From NCBI RefSeq assembly GCF_001540865.1, contig NC_033633.1, forward strand, positions 8,153,691-8,217,690: a DNA stretch of 64,000 nt. Reading direction: 5' to 3'. The notes under the pieces are model-generated. The model ran no database searches and was not told the origin of the DNA. It saw only the letters and a program-made list of their open reading frames with translations. Below are positions 21,455-30,800 of the stretch, in pieces. Made by a program: the position numbers and the translations under genes. The first letter of the stretch is position 1; each line of letters starts with the position of its first letter. The stretch comes from Ananas comosus. Lineage: Eukaryota > Streptophyta > Magnoliopsida > Poales > Bromeliaceae.

Positions 21455-21639
21455 CTTCACCATACTTTTCTCCTCTCATTAGGAAAAGTGAAAGAGAAGG
21501 AGAAAAGTAGTTCTCTCTCTCTTGGATTTTCTCTCCCAATCTCCTCTAATACTTGGATTGTCTTTCTCTTCTCTTCATCTTCTCCATGGGTGCTTGCATC
21601 TAAGGCTTGGAGGGAAGCTTGAGCTTGAAGAAGAGACTT
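21455..21639 (+). mobile_element. Outer Del-like LTR, middle piece
   Basis: It begins with the CTTCA target copy. The CT-rich block, ccatgggtgcttgcat-like text and ttgagcttgaag resemble the leader of the other Del-like LTRs (8540-8740). It is the continuation of 1091-1375 across element A, and it ends at the CTT target of the MITE. Confidence 0.6.
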
Positions 21640-22154
21640 CACTACAACAAAAACGGTCTATAGCGACACTTTTAAATGTCGGTATAAGTTAAAAAAAGTG
21701 CTACTGGCTAAATTACCAACACTTTTAAAAAGTGTTGCTATATATGGGGTCGCTAGGTATATAGTGACAAAGTTAAAGAGTGTCGTTATAATCTAAAAGA
21801 GTGCTGCTAATTTACCAACATTTATTTAAGCATTTAGCAACCGCTGGAACTCTACCTCGTTGGCTGCGGTGGCAGAGGAGGATGAGAGGAAGGGATCTAC
21901 GTCTAGGATTTCAGTCAATTGAGTGAGGGGAGAAGGGGAAATAATAATTGATTTTTCTTTTCTTTTTCTTTTCTGTTTATAATCGGGCCGAATGGACTGG
22001 GTGGGGTGCGTTGAGTAGAGTATCCTTTTATTTTAGTTGGATTGGACTTTATATTTAGGTATTAGTAGGTTTTATTTTAAGTTTTGGCATAAATGTGACA
22101 CTTACACAAAAGTGTCCCAAACATGTGTCCCTATAACCTAATTCTGTTGTAGTG
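21640..22154. mobile_element. CACTA-type non-autonomous transposon (MITE), TSD CTT
   Basis: It starts CACTACAACAAAAACGG and ends CCTAATTCTGTTGTAGTG, giving terminal inverted repeats CACTACAACA. The 3-bp duplication CTT (21637-21639 and 22155-22157) is diagnostic of the CACTA (En/Spm) superfamily. Subterminal repeats of AAAAGTGT/AGTGTCG type (aacacttttaaaaagtgttgc and similar) are plentiful, as in CACTA ends that bind transposase. There is no coding capacity, so it would depend on transposase in trans. Confidence 0.9.
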
Positions 22155-22157
22155 CTT

Positions 22158-22205
22158 GTTTGTGGCCTAAGTTTCAACCCAGCAACTCTAATTTGAGATT
22201 AGAGC
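22158..22205 (+). mobile_element. Outer Del-like LTR, short piece
   Basis: Forty-eight bases lie between the MITE target copy and the solo LTR. The last five, AGAGC (22201-22205), are the target duplication of the solo LTR. Confidence 0.6.
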
Positions 22206-22874
22206 TGTAAGGACTGAGATTTTGGCAGTGTAGCTAAACTCTCTGTTGACGATGTTTTTGTGTATAATGTAATTACATAAGCACTCGTCAAGTTTCAGGA
22301 GAAACTGAGCTAAAACGGAGAAGCTACGCGATTTTTAGTTTTCACTTAAGTGAATAGTAACTCCGATTTTCTGGAGAAGCGAATGAGTGAAGATGGCTTC
22401 TGGCGCATATTGGACTCCGATTATACTGATCCAATAGCTTGTTTTGAACGGTTTAGCTATTCTGGAATCAATGGCGTTGACGGATTTCAGATCTGATATA
22501 CAGTTTTCGAGAAAAAGGGGTTTGATTGGATTTATATATATATGTATGTATATATATGTGTTTTATAGTGGAAACATTGAGGGTGGGTTTCGTCGCAAAT
22601 CGACGACCAAATTGGATCAAACAAAATGCTAGGTTCGATGCCCCAGTCGTGCTGAACGCGTTGGTGTGATCGATTCGGAAATCCGACGGACGGATCTTCG
22701 GGAATCACGAGATATTCGATAAGGGGTCAAATTGGCAAAAACAGAATTTCGCGAAAGGTCCAATTTTTTATATACCATTTTGTGTGATTTCAAACGTCGA
22801 GGTGCGGGCATGCAGAGTGCACGTGCCATCAAGGCTGGGCCATAAGGGAGGGGTTTTCTGCAAATTGTCCATAG

Positions 22875-22925
22875 TATATATATGGGCAGCTCGGGTTTTC
22901 ATGCACAGACCCTAGCCCTAGCCGT
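22875..22925 (+). promoter_or_regulatory. LTR promoter: TATA and CCCTAG repeats
   Basis: TATATATATG at 22875-22884, then GACCCTAGCCCTAGCC, then the GC-rich leader. This is the third example of the arrangement seen at 333-381 and 2448-2495. Confidence 0.5.
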
Positions 22926-24692
22926 CCTATCACCTCCCAGCTAACCCAAGCTGATCTCAGCCCTTTCCTGCCCTCGTCGTGCTCGCGCCCCGGCCGCCGG
23001 CAAGCTGCTCCGGCCGCCGGAAGACCCTCGCTCTGGACTCGCTAGCATTGGAAGCCCAAGCTCGGGTATCCCGTCGTCGTCTGGCTGCCGGCGTCCTCCC
23101 GCGCGCACCCCCGCCGTCCCCGCGCGCCGCCGGCCGCGATCCGAGCTCCCTGTGGCCGCCCAGACTTGGTGCGAGCCGAGGCTGGGCTTCCCTCCTATCC
23201 GCGCGTCGCCGCCGCCCACAGCGGGGAGCACCACCCTTCGCACGGCCTCCAGCGACGGATCGCCGTCGCCCCGAGCTCCTCCGGCCGCCGCTGGGCCGCT
23301 ACGGACCACTTGAACCCGAGAGCAAGCCGCGGCTTGATCTCCTCCGCCGTGCCACCGGCCACCACCCGCCGCAGGCCGGCACCTACCCCGGACCTCTCCG
23401 ACTAGACGCACCCTTCCTCGGCCGGATCGCCCGCCGCCCGGCCGCTGGTGACCAACCCTAGCTCCACTACCTAGGTAAGGCTGTAATTTTGTCGACAGCA
23501 CTGTAGTTTGGAGTTTCGGTCACCTTTTCGGTGATTCGAGGACACTTCGACACCCCGGGAAGTGAGCACGATAATCTTGGATTCGTGCTGAACATCGTGC
23601 TCACCTCCGACAGGGTCAATGATGCCCTGGTTAGCGAATTAGACGCGATCTTAGCGCTGTGCGCGCTGTTTCGCTTATTTCCGCATCGCTCGTGCGCATG
23701 CCACAGTGGCCGGCAGTGCTCTGAAAGGTGAGCATGACCTCTGGCACATCGAGACCTGTTAGATGGTGTCTCGGTTTGGCTGATTGACCTCTGGTTTGCG
23801 TAGACGGAGCATAAAAGCCCAGAAATCACATAAAATAATGTGATTTTATGCATTTGGGAGGGCTTTTATGCAATTATGGTTATTATAGTAGCTGTTGGCA
23901 GCATGTGTGGGCAGAGGGTAATCTCTGGACTGATTGTCCAAGGCCCCAGGCCTGTATGGGAATCGAAAAGTGATTTCCGGTGCGTTTTTCAGCGAAATCC
24001 GCCGACGGAACGCGTTTTCGGTTCGAAATTCTTCCGACGGTGCTTCATGATGATTTGTGATGTCGCTAAGCCTTATTGGCTGGTCACTCGCATCGTTTCG
24101 AGGGTCCGAAAATGACGGGTGAGTGACAGTGGGTTCCGGTGTCGAATTGGACACTTCCGGGAACCCGGATCGGAACGATTACCCGATGATAATCGTTTCG
24201 GAGCGAGTTAGTGTTCTTGCTGCCAAGTGACATGAAAATATGTGTTTAGTGGCAGCGGGTGACTCGTGGTATGAGTCTGTGCATTCCGAGACAGTTCGTG
24301 GGTCCCGGCGGAGTCCCGGTACGATTTTCGGGACTTCCGGCGAGTTACGGTAGTCGGTTTGGGAAACCGATCTCCGTGGGATTGTTTGTGGGGTTGTGGA
24401 TTCAGTGGTTATTAGTTGTGGGTTAGATACTAACCCGTTGGACCCTCCTTAGGTCCGGTTGACGTTCTTTCGCAGCCAGGAGACATGCGTGACATTCTTA
24501 CAGGTGGGTACTTCGATCCGAGGTCGGTACAGTGGTGCACGCTCGGTGATATCCTTCTACCCTATTCTCCTGTTGTTACTATTGCATAGTATACGTTGAG
24601 CCTTGCATCGACGTTATTTTATTATACTCTACTTAGTTATTTGCATGTATAGTGGCATGAGTAGGAGTAGAGTAGTTGATCTACATGTGATA

Positions 24693-24815
24693 CAGTGACC
24701 TGGTTGGTCGGTTCTCGTACTTCGTATCAGTGACCTAGTTGGTCGGTTCTCGTACTTTGCATTAGTGACCTAGTTGGTCGGTTCTCGTACTTCGTATCAG
24801 TGACCTTGTTGGTCG
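24693..24815 (+). repeat. Tandem repeat, about 35-bp unit, four copies
   Basis: The unit begins GTGACCTAGTTGGTCGG and continues ttctcgtacttcgtatca. Each unit contains the small palindrome GACC...GGTC. The copies are nearly identical, pointing to recent expansion inside this LTR. Confidence 0.85.
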
Positions 24816-25008
24816 GTTGGACCCTATGATGACCTATACGGTCAGTGTGCCCCGAGTGGGCAGGATTGTCGGCTGGTTGTCGACGGTTGGCTATTGAGCA
24901 TTCAGCATGGATCGCAACTGCTTGTACGCATTTCACGAACACCAGCGGTCTGATCCACCGCAAGAGGGTGTTCTTTTCCGGAGAAGTGGTTGGGAGTGCC
25001 ATCCCGTG

Positions 25009-25225
25009 AGACCCGAGCGCTTTATGCAAGGGTTATATGCTTTCTGACCCGGGTGCTTTATGTGAGGGTCATGTACTTTCAGACCCGGGTGCTTTATGCG
25101 AGGGTCATATACCTTTCAGAGCCGGATGCTTTATGCGAGGGTCATATACCTTTCGGAGCCGGATGCTTTATGCGAGGGTCATATACCTTTCGGAGCCGGA
25201 TGCTTTATGCGAGGGTCACGTATGG
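25009..25225 (+). repeat. Tandem repeat, about 37-bp unit, six copies
   Basis: The core is TGCTTTATGCGAGGGTCA, with spacers TATACCTTTC and GGAGCCGG or GACCCGG. The first units have GACCC and GGGTC on either side of the core. Later units carry GAGCC instead and no longer pair perfectly. This is a local expansion within the solo LTR. Confidence 0.85.
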
Positions 25226-26245
25226 TTGAGCAATTGTGGCACAGGCTTGAGGTTTTGCGGACCAATATGGCTGTTCCAGATTGGGTATATTTGATATACA
25301 CGTCCGGTTGACGCATATGACTATAGTAGCGGTAGTTTCATGCATATTTATAGTTCTTTCATACAGTTGTATTGCTACTATAGTTTTGATGTCCTTGTAT
25401 GCTTTTAGTTCTTCGTTATAGTAGCGGTAGTTGTTCTTTTATATATACATATCTTATTCGTTAATTATTATTGCTACTATATTTTACTTACCCATACTGC
25501 TGTTTATCTCTTCCTGATCCAGTGAGTACTCCTCGCCTTCGTCGGCTTGCGGTACCCACTGGGAGGGGAGACATGTTTACATGTTCTCACCTCCCCCACC
25601 ATTTTTTTGAGGTATTGCGGGCGGTGAGGGTTGAGACGAGACGTGAGACACGTTCGTAGCAGTCGATAGAGCTTCCGACCCGGTTTGTTCGGTTTAGTTG
25701 TTATCCCCTTTATTTCTGTTGATATAACTTAGACAGCTAATATGGTTCAGTATTTCATTACGTTTTAACATTCAAGATTTCAGTTGGTTTTCTGAATTTA
25801 ATAAAGATTCGTGGATTTTTTTAAAATGGAAAGATTTTCTACCTCTCGTGGTAGCGAGTTTCAAAAAAAAAAAAGATTTTCGTGTGGAAAATAGTTTTAA
25901 AGGGTTTTCTAGTGGTTTTTGTAACTTAGTACTTCAAAACCAGTTTCCGGGTAGGAAACGTTTTAACTAATAGTTGTGGTTTTATGTTTAAACAATGAAT
26001 GGTAAATCTGTGGTGAATGGTGAATGAATATTGAATGTTGTATATTCATTATGGTGGTTGTACTCTGTTTGGACATTTTGTACTTGTGCGACGCCATGCA
26101 AATACAGGGAAGACTCTGTCCGTGTGAACAGTGGATTCTTTGTATTTGCGGCGGATCTGGCATACTCTGGGGAGTTAGGTTTTCAAAAAAAATTTAGGGC
26201 ACTTCCGCTATATTTTCAAACTAAAAGGGACCCCGTGGCGTGACA

Positions 26246-27930
26246 AGAGCTCTACTCGAGGTTAGCAATCTCCCTTTATCCTCTATTTGAGAGGATTGTG
26301 GAAGTTTTAGTATAAAACCTAGTTTGTAGAAACTAAGGTTTATTTGGGGGTTTTCCAAATGTGGGCTTTTGGGATGAAATTGATGAGTGTTGATCACTCT
26401 TTTAGGTTGGATTTGAAGTCCCATTCTCTTGGTTTTGGAGTTTGGACAAATTTTCTTGATCCAAGGTAATTTTCACTTATTTTTTCAATGAATTTTGGTG
26501 AATTTCGTGGCGAGATTTTTCGAAGCTTGTAACCCTTTGGAAATTTTTCTTAAGGTCCAAGAATTCTAGAGGGAAACTTTGTTTTCGAAACGATTGAGCT
26601 TTCGATGGTTATCCGGTGGGTTTGACTTCACCGAAATAGGTGAATTATCCCTATGTCTCCTATCTCATTTATGAACTTATTGGATGGTTTAGCATACAAT
26701 TGAAGACAACATTGAATTTTTGGGCACATAATCCGGATACATTTTGCATGAAGAATTCTACCCTCTACGTGTACAGGTATTCATGTAAAATGACATGCAT
26801 GTAAGACATAGATGTAGTCAATAGCATGGTTTAATTAACCTTTGTACATATTATTTTTAAGTTACTCATTGTGATCATACATGATTAGTGAAGCAAATTA
26901 CTTGTTAGAACGAGAACAACAAATCATGCATACTAGTATAGTTATGATGAAATATGGCACTTTGCATGTTAGAGACATGTTGTAATAATTAAGTACATTG
27001 TGCTTAACCTAGTAAAATGACATTATGACAATGTACTCGACCTCTATGTCATTAATGAAAATTCTATATTTTAGACATGATGAATGAGGTTCTAATTCCA
27101 TATTTTAGACATGATGAATGAGGTTTTGTACGCATTCGATCACGCTTGCTTGCCTTTGTGCTCATTCACACATGCTTGTAAGGGTCGCTCTCTACAAGCC
27201 GGCACTCTGGAGTTTAGCTTTGTGACTTATGATCGCCTGTGTAGGATTGGGTGCCAAAATAGATTGCCGTGGAAAAGGCTTATTCCTAGAAGAGATATGT
27301 TGACTACCACGGGGCCACTAGGCACGACACAAGCTGGGATGTTACCTCGTGTAAGCCCCAGTGATTAGATATAAGATAACTGAATATAACATTATATATT
27401 ACAATTTGATGCATTCGTGATGATGGACATATATGTAAACCTTTGCATTACTTGTACATATGATAGCAGTAGAACTGCCTTCATGTTAGTTGATGACTAG
27501 TCTATATGATAGTAGTAGAACTATATTCATGGTAATTGGCATTGTAGCATTATTGCTTAGAGGCATGATAGTATTAGAGCATTTTAAATTCAGCAATTAT
27601 AGTAGCTTCCTTTTCAATTATTTACTATATTGCCTCTGTTGACCTAGTGGTGTATTTCACTACTTTTGGATGCTTATCCACTGGAAACTATTGTTTAATA
27701 ATTCTTACCCCTATTAGTTGTTTGTTTTTGTTTCAGAGCCTTCCACAGCGGGTGAGGCTAGGGATACGACAACGGTTTAGCGACTAGCTAGAGCCACTTG
27801 GTGTTGCTATAGGAGGACCATGGCACCTTTTTTTTTTGGTTTTAGTAGTGAAAGGTGTATTTTTGTTTATAGACCACCTTGTACTCATGAAATGTACCTT
27901 TTGTATTTAATTTTTAGTATATCTTTGTCT
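26246..27930 (+). mobile_element. Outer Del-like LTR, 3' piece
   Basis: This follows the order of the element A LTR: a leader block (aaacctagtttgtagaaactaagg), donor CCAAG/GTAATT at 26465/26466, the 'gcttgcttgcctttgtgctcattcac' block near 27140, and acceptor GTTTCAG ending at 27736. After it come agagccttccacagcggg and a T-rich tail. No clean CGTGACA end is found, so the 3' end is probably truncated near 27930. It completes the LTR begun at 1091. Confidence 0.7.
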
Positions 27931-28157
27931 GCCACCACGAATGACGCACCTCGCACGGTCGATGGATATGCCGTGGGATAGTATTCATTATTCAGATTAG
28001 TATTAGATGTGTATGGATATCAGGTATTGCGGGTCCATGTCTTCCAATAGATGCAAGCATTTACTGTTAATTACCCCCTAGAAATTGAGGCACATTCGAT
28101 TAAGAGACCTTTATAGAGTGGATGGGATGAATTGTATCTTGATTTATTGATTGATTG
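27931..28157. other. Unassigned sequence
   Basis: I see no recognisable element ends, coding capacity or repeats here. It lies between the truncated outer LTR and the hairpin array. Confidence 0.5.
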
Positions 28158-28520
28158 AACCCTAAGTATATGTATTAGGATTTAGTTGGATTTGAAGTTG
28201 ACCAGGTCCTAAGTATATGTGTTAAGACCTAGTCGACATTAAACTCTAAGTATATGCATTAGAGTCTAATTGGCTCTAAGTATATGTCTTAGAGTCTGAT
28301 TATATTCACCTTGGTTGTATATTCCAAGGTGGAGATGTGACCAAACCCCAAGTATATGTATTGAGGTAGGTCGTATTTGATATTACCCGAAGGTAGAGAG
28401 TGGCTAATTCCTAAATGTATGTATCAAAATTAACCGAGTTTAATATATTTTCCACTCTAGTTATATGTGCTAGAGTGAGGATCTGACAAAGTCCTAAGGT
28501 ATTGCGTTAGGGTTCGTCAG
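28158..28520. repeat. Array of hairpins with constant 9-base loop and variable stems
   Basis: Eight clear units share a 9-base loop (mostly GTATATGTA or one or two changes) flanked by complementary arms that differ between units. Arm pairs: CCTAA/TTAGG (28161-28179); AGGTCCTAA/TTAAGACCT (28204-28230, one mismatch); ACTCTAA/TTAGAGT (28243-28265); CTCTAA/TTAGAG (28274-28294); CACCTTGG/CCAAGGTG (28307-28331); ACCCCAA/TTGAGGT (28345-28367, one mismatch); CACTCTAG/CTAGAGTG (28453-28477). The last is CTGAC..CCTAA/TTAGG..GTCAG (28483-28520). A degraded unit lies near 28404-28433. I do not recognise it as a known repeat. Function unknown. Confidence 0.85.
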
Positions 28521-29007
28521 ATTTGATTTGCGTAAGCTCTAAGTATCTATAACCTATATGAAGCTATAATATTTTTTGCCACGTGGCATGTTACCTTTAA
28601 TTCTCATAGCCTCACTTTAAATCAAACCACTCTTCTCTAAATTGAATCTTTCCCGCCGTTTCTCCTCTTCTCAACGTCCAACTCTTCACCTCCCCCGTCC
28701 TCTAATTACATGCAAGGTGCAATATTTAATTACATGCACCATATTAATATTCTGTCAATGAGTGGGCTTTGTAACTTTAATCCACTCCTCTCATCCATTA
28801 ATCCCCTACCCCTCTCTTTTATAACTCTTTTGCATGTACCATAAAAAAATATCAGCGTCTAATCTCCCACCCCACACTCATCTCTCTTTTTCTCTCATTG
28901 TGTTAACGAAGATAATGCGGACGAAGAAGAAGAATAAGAAGAAGGAGAGCCTGTGAAGAACGTTGTCTCCTTTGAGAAGCATCGTCCCGTGTAGCTGAGC
29001 TGCGGCC

Positions 29008-29016
29008 TATATAAGT
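29008..29016 (+). promoter_or_regulatory. TATA-like box in the low-repeat segment
   Basis: CTATATAAG stands at the entry of a GC-rich block, 39 bases before the ATG of a 42-codon open frame (29055). The G-box palindrome lies 420 bases upstream. The arrangement is suggestive but unproven. Confidence 0.3.
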
Positions 29017-29054
29017 GCCCGCTAAGCCGGTCCGTGCCGGGGCCCCCGCTCACC

Positions 29055-29183
29055 ATGAACCGCCGCCGCCCCGGCTGCCTCCTCGCGTGGCTCATGTGTG
29101 CCCACAACTGGGCCGAGACGAGCGGCGTCCTGAGCCTCCTCGCAGGAGCTCGCTTCTTGAGGATCGTAGGAACTTCTTGGTAA
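29055..29183 (+). pseudogene. Short open frame of 42 codons, unknown
   Basis: ATG 29055 to TAA 29181-29183. The product begins MNRRRPGCLLAWLMC and ends FLRIVGTSW, with a hydrophobic stretch around residues 8-15 and no motif that I recognise. The frame is GC-rich relative to its surroundings. It could be the first exon of a gene remnant or chance. No continuation could be found downstream. Confidence 0.2.
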
Positions 29184-29759
29184 ATCTAAATTGTTTGAGA
29201 ATTTGAATTTCTGTGGTTGATGTGATGGCAAGACTATGTCGGTTTAGATATTACAGTTTGGTGATACAAATGAGGTGTTTGTTTATAGGTCGCAATGAAA
29301 ATCCAGAAGCGACTCGGCATGGGGAGCAACTCTTAGCTAAAAATTAAGAAGATGTATGATGTTTGGTTAAGCAAGTTCGCATGGTTGAAGAAGTACTCAT
29401 ATTAGTTTTTTTTATTTATGTTTTTGTTTTATTTTTATCCTATGACCATTTTTTTGAGTAGGCGCTGTTATGGGCAAAGTCCCTTTCGTAGATTAAGAAG
29501 TATGATGTGGAGACTGGAATCTGAAATCTCACCCAAATTTATTTAAGCCATATACGTTAACTTATTATTTATGTGTTTTATATCCTTAATCTGTTTTGAT
29601 ACTTGGACAAAGGTGCTTGATTCAGCTGAAGCTAGCTCTTTTTTTATCTTTCACAACGAAATGATCAAGAGGCATATAATACGATAAAATTGTATGTCTC
29701 TTATTATATTTCGATGATTTAAAAAAAATTATATAAACTTACTTTTCTTCTCTAGCCAC

Positions 29760-30530
29760 TTTTCTTACTTAATACATTCTTTCTTTGTGTCGCACGTTAC
29801 AGTAGAAAAAGCATTTGACTTTGTATTTACCACCAAAATTATATATCCTAGCTGATGGATTAGCTTTCGGCATCTTCATGAAGGGTCCTCCCTTACCTTT
29901 TTCAACTTTGGAAGTATAATAAGAGAAATGTGCACTTTGCACTCTCTCTCCTTTAGTTCTCTTTTTTTTTTGAACATACATTAACAGTAGGTCATTAATA
30001 GACCATTTCTCCTTCTGTGTTTTATAGAAGATCTTAAAAAGACTGCACTCAGTCGGTAGGGAATTTAATATAATGTGAACAAAAAAAGTTTGAGAAATAG
30101 TAAACTCCATCTTGTTCAACTGAAAAGTAATATCTTTTATCTACATAATGTGCTCACGAATGCTCATTGAGCCCGAGTATTTCACGGAAGCCATCTTAGA
30201 CAATAGGGTGCTTGCTTTAGCTTTGTCAAAATTGACAAACTGATCCTCTATGGCCTTTACAAAATTTTTAGCTGTTGCGCAAATGGGAATAGAGCCACAA
30301 ATATTCTTGCCAATATGAACCTGCATAAGCATGAAGCTAAGCCTATTCGATTTCTCTCATATCTCATGAAAGGCTTTTTCACCATCAATGCTTTTAGCAT
30401 TAAGTGGAGATGGTTTATCCACTCGAAAAACCAAGTTGAAATCCATGCACCCTAATATAAACATCATTTATTCTTTCCATTTAAAAAAAATTGGATCCAT
30501 TTAAGGAATGCGATTGCCATTATCCATCAT
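29760..30530 (-). pseudogene. Copia-type gag relic (UBN2-like), minus strand
   Basis: Read from 30530 downward, the pieces are: CMDFNLVFRVDKPSPLNAK, then SNRLSFMLMQVHIGKNI, then AKNFVKAIEDQFVNFDKAKA, then SGSMSIREHIM, then HIILNSLPTECSLFKIFYKT and EKWSINDLLLMYVQ. These are the standard order of the gag domain of plant Ty1/Copia elements and their domesticated cousins. Stops and small indels (near 30140, 30350 and 30500) separate the pieces. The zinc knuckle near 29780 has lost cysteines. No Copia LTR, protease or pol was found nearby, so this is an isolated fragment. Confidence 0.85.
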
Positions 30531-30576
30531 AGCAGATGTAGGAATAACTGCAAATAAATAAACATACCCACATTAT

Positions 30577-30800
30577 GTAATATACCGAATCTCTGAGTTA
30601 CGATGCTAACTTTGATCTAATTGATCAAAGTGAGGCATGAGCGTGATGTGTGACGTCCCCGATCATTTTGGAAGCGTGGGGATGATTAGTTGTGAATTTC
30701 GGATGTATTTATGTGTTTTCGGCTCAAACTGGGCGCGAAAATAGATCCTGGAACTCTGCTGCTGTGAGACTGCAGCTAAGGCATTAAGTGTTAGATGTAT
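30577..30800 (+). mobile_element. LTR start fragment of the 4-kb family
   Basis: TGTAATATACCG... GCTAACTTTGATCTAATTGA ... ACTGGGCGCGAAA follows the first 220 bases of the element B LTR (32991-33150 and 40115-40280), with clear divergence. It is cut at 30800, where the element D LTR begins. The rest of this LTR is not found in the same orientation in the window. Confidence 0.75.

Larger units (their letters stand above)
22206..26245 (+). mobile_element. Solo LTR of 4-kb family, 4040 bp, TSD AGAGC
   Basis: TGTAAGGACTGAG at 22206 to CGTGGCGTGACA at 26245, flanked by AGAGC on both sides (22201-22205 and 26246-26250). It is the same family as 1777-8418 and is uninterrupted. It therefore shows the real LTR length, about 4.0 kb, which is long for a plant LTR. 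TATATATATG lies at 22875-22884, a GC-rich leader at 22960-23470, and a donor CTAG/GTAAGG at 23474/23475. Two tandem arrays follow (24693-24815 and 25009-25225), then a strong hairpin at 25561-25595. A terminal foldback is at 26092-26153. Confidence 0.92.
28521..29750. other. Low-repeat sequence with promoter-like features, no recognised gene
   Basis: It contains the palindromic G-box GCCACGTGGC (28578-28587), CT-rich stretches (28600-28900), a TATA-like CTATATAAG (29008-29016), a GC-rich block (29000-29170), and then AT-rich DNA with no long open frame. It could be a decayed gene promoter or a gene fragment captured by a transposon. I cannot name a product. Confidence 0.4.

Noticed and set aside
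22941..23501. Open frames of 160 codons (+) and 186 codons (-)
   Set aside because: Same GC-rich leader in a second LTR. Neither frame corresponds to those in the first copy and no domain is recognisable.
24990..25311. Repetitive open frames (79, 85 and 71 codons) with a repeated peptide
   Set aside because: They are translations of the 37-bp tandem repeat, open in three frames because 37 is not a multiple of three. No start context or conservation.
28158..28520. CRISPR-like array
   Set aside because: The constant part is only 9 bases, spacing is irregular and stems vary. This is plant nuclear DNA, so the pattern is a hairpin array and not CRISPR.
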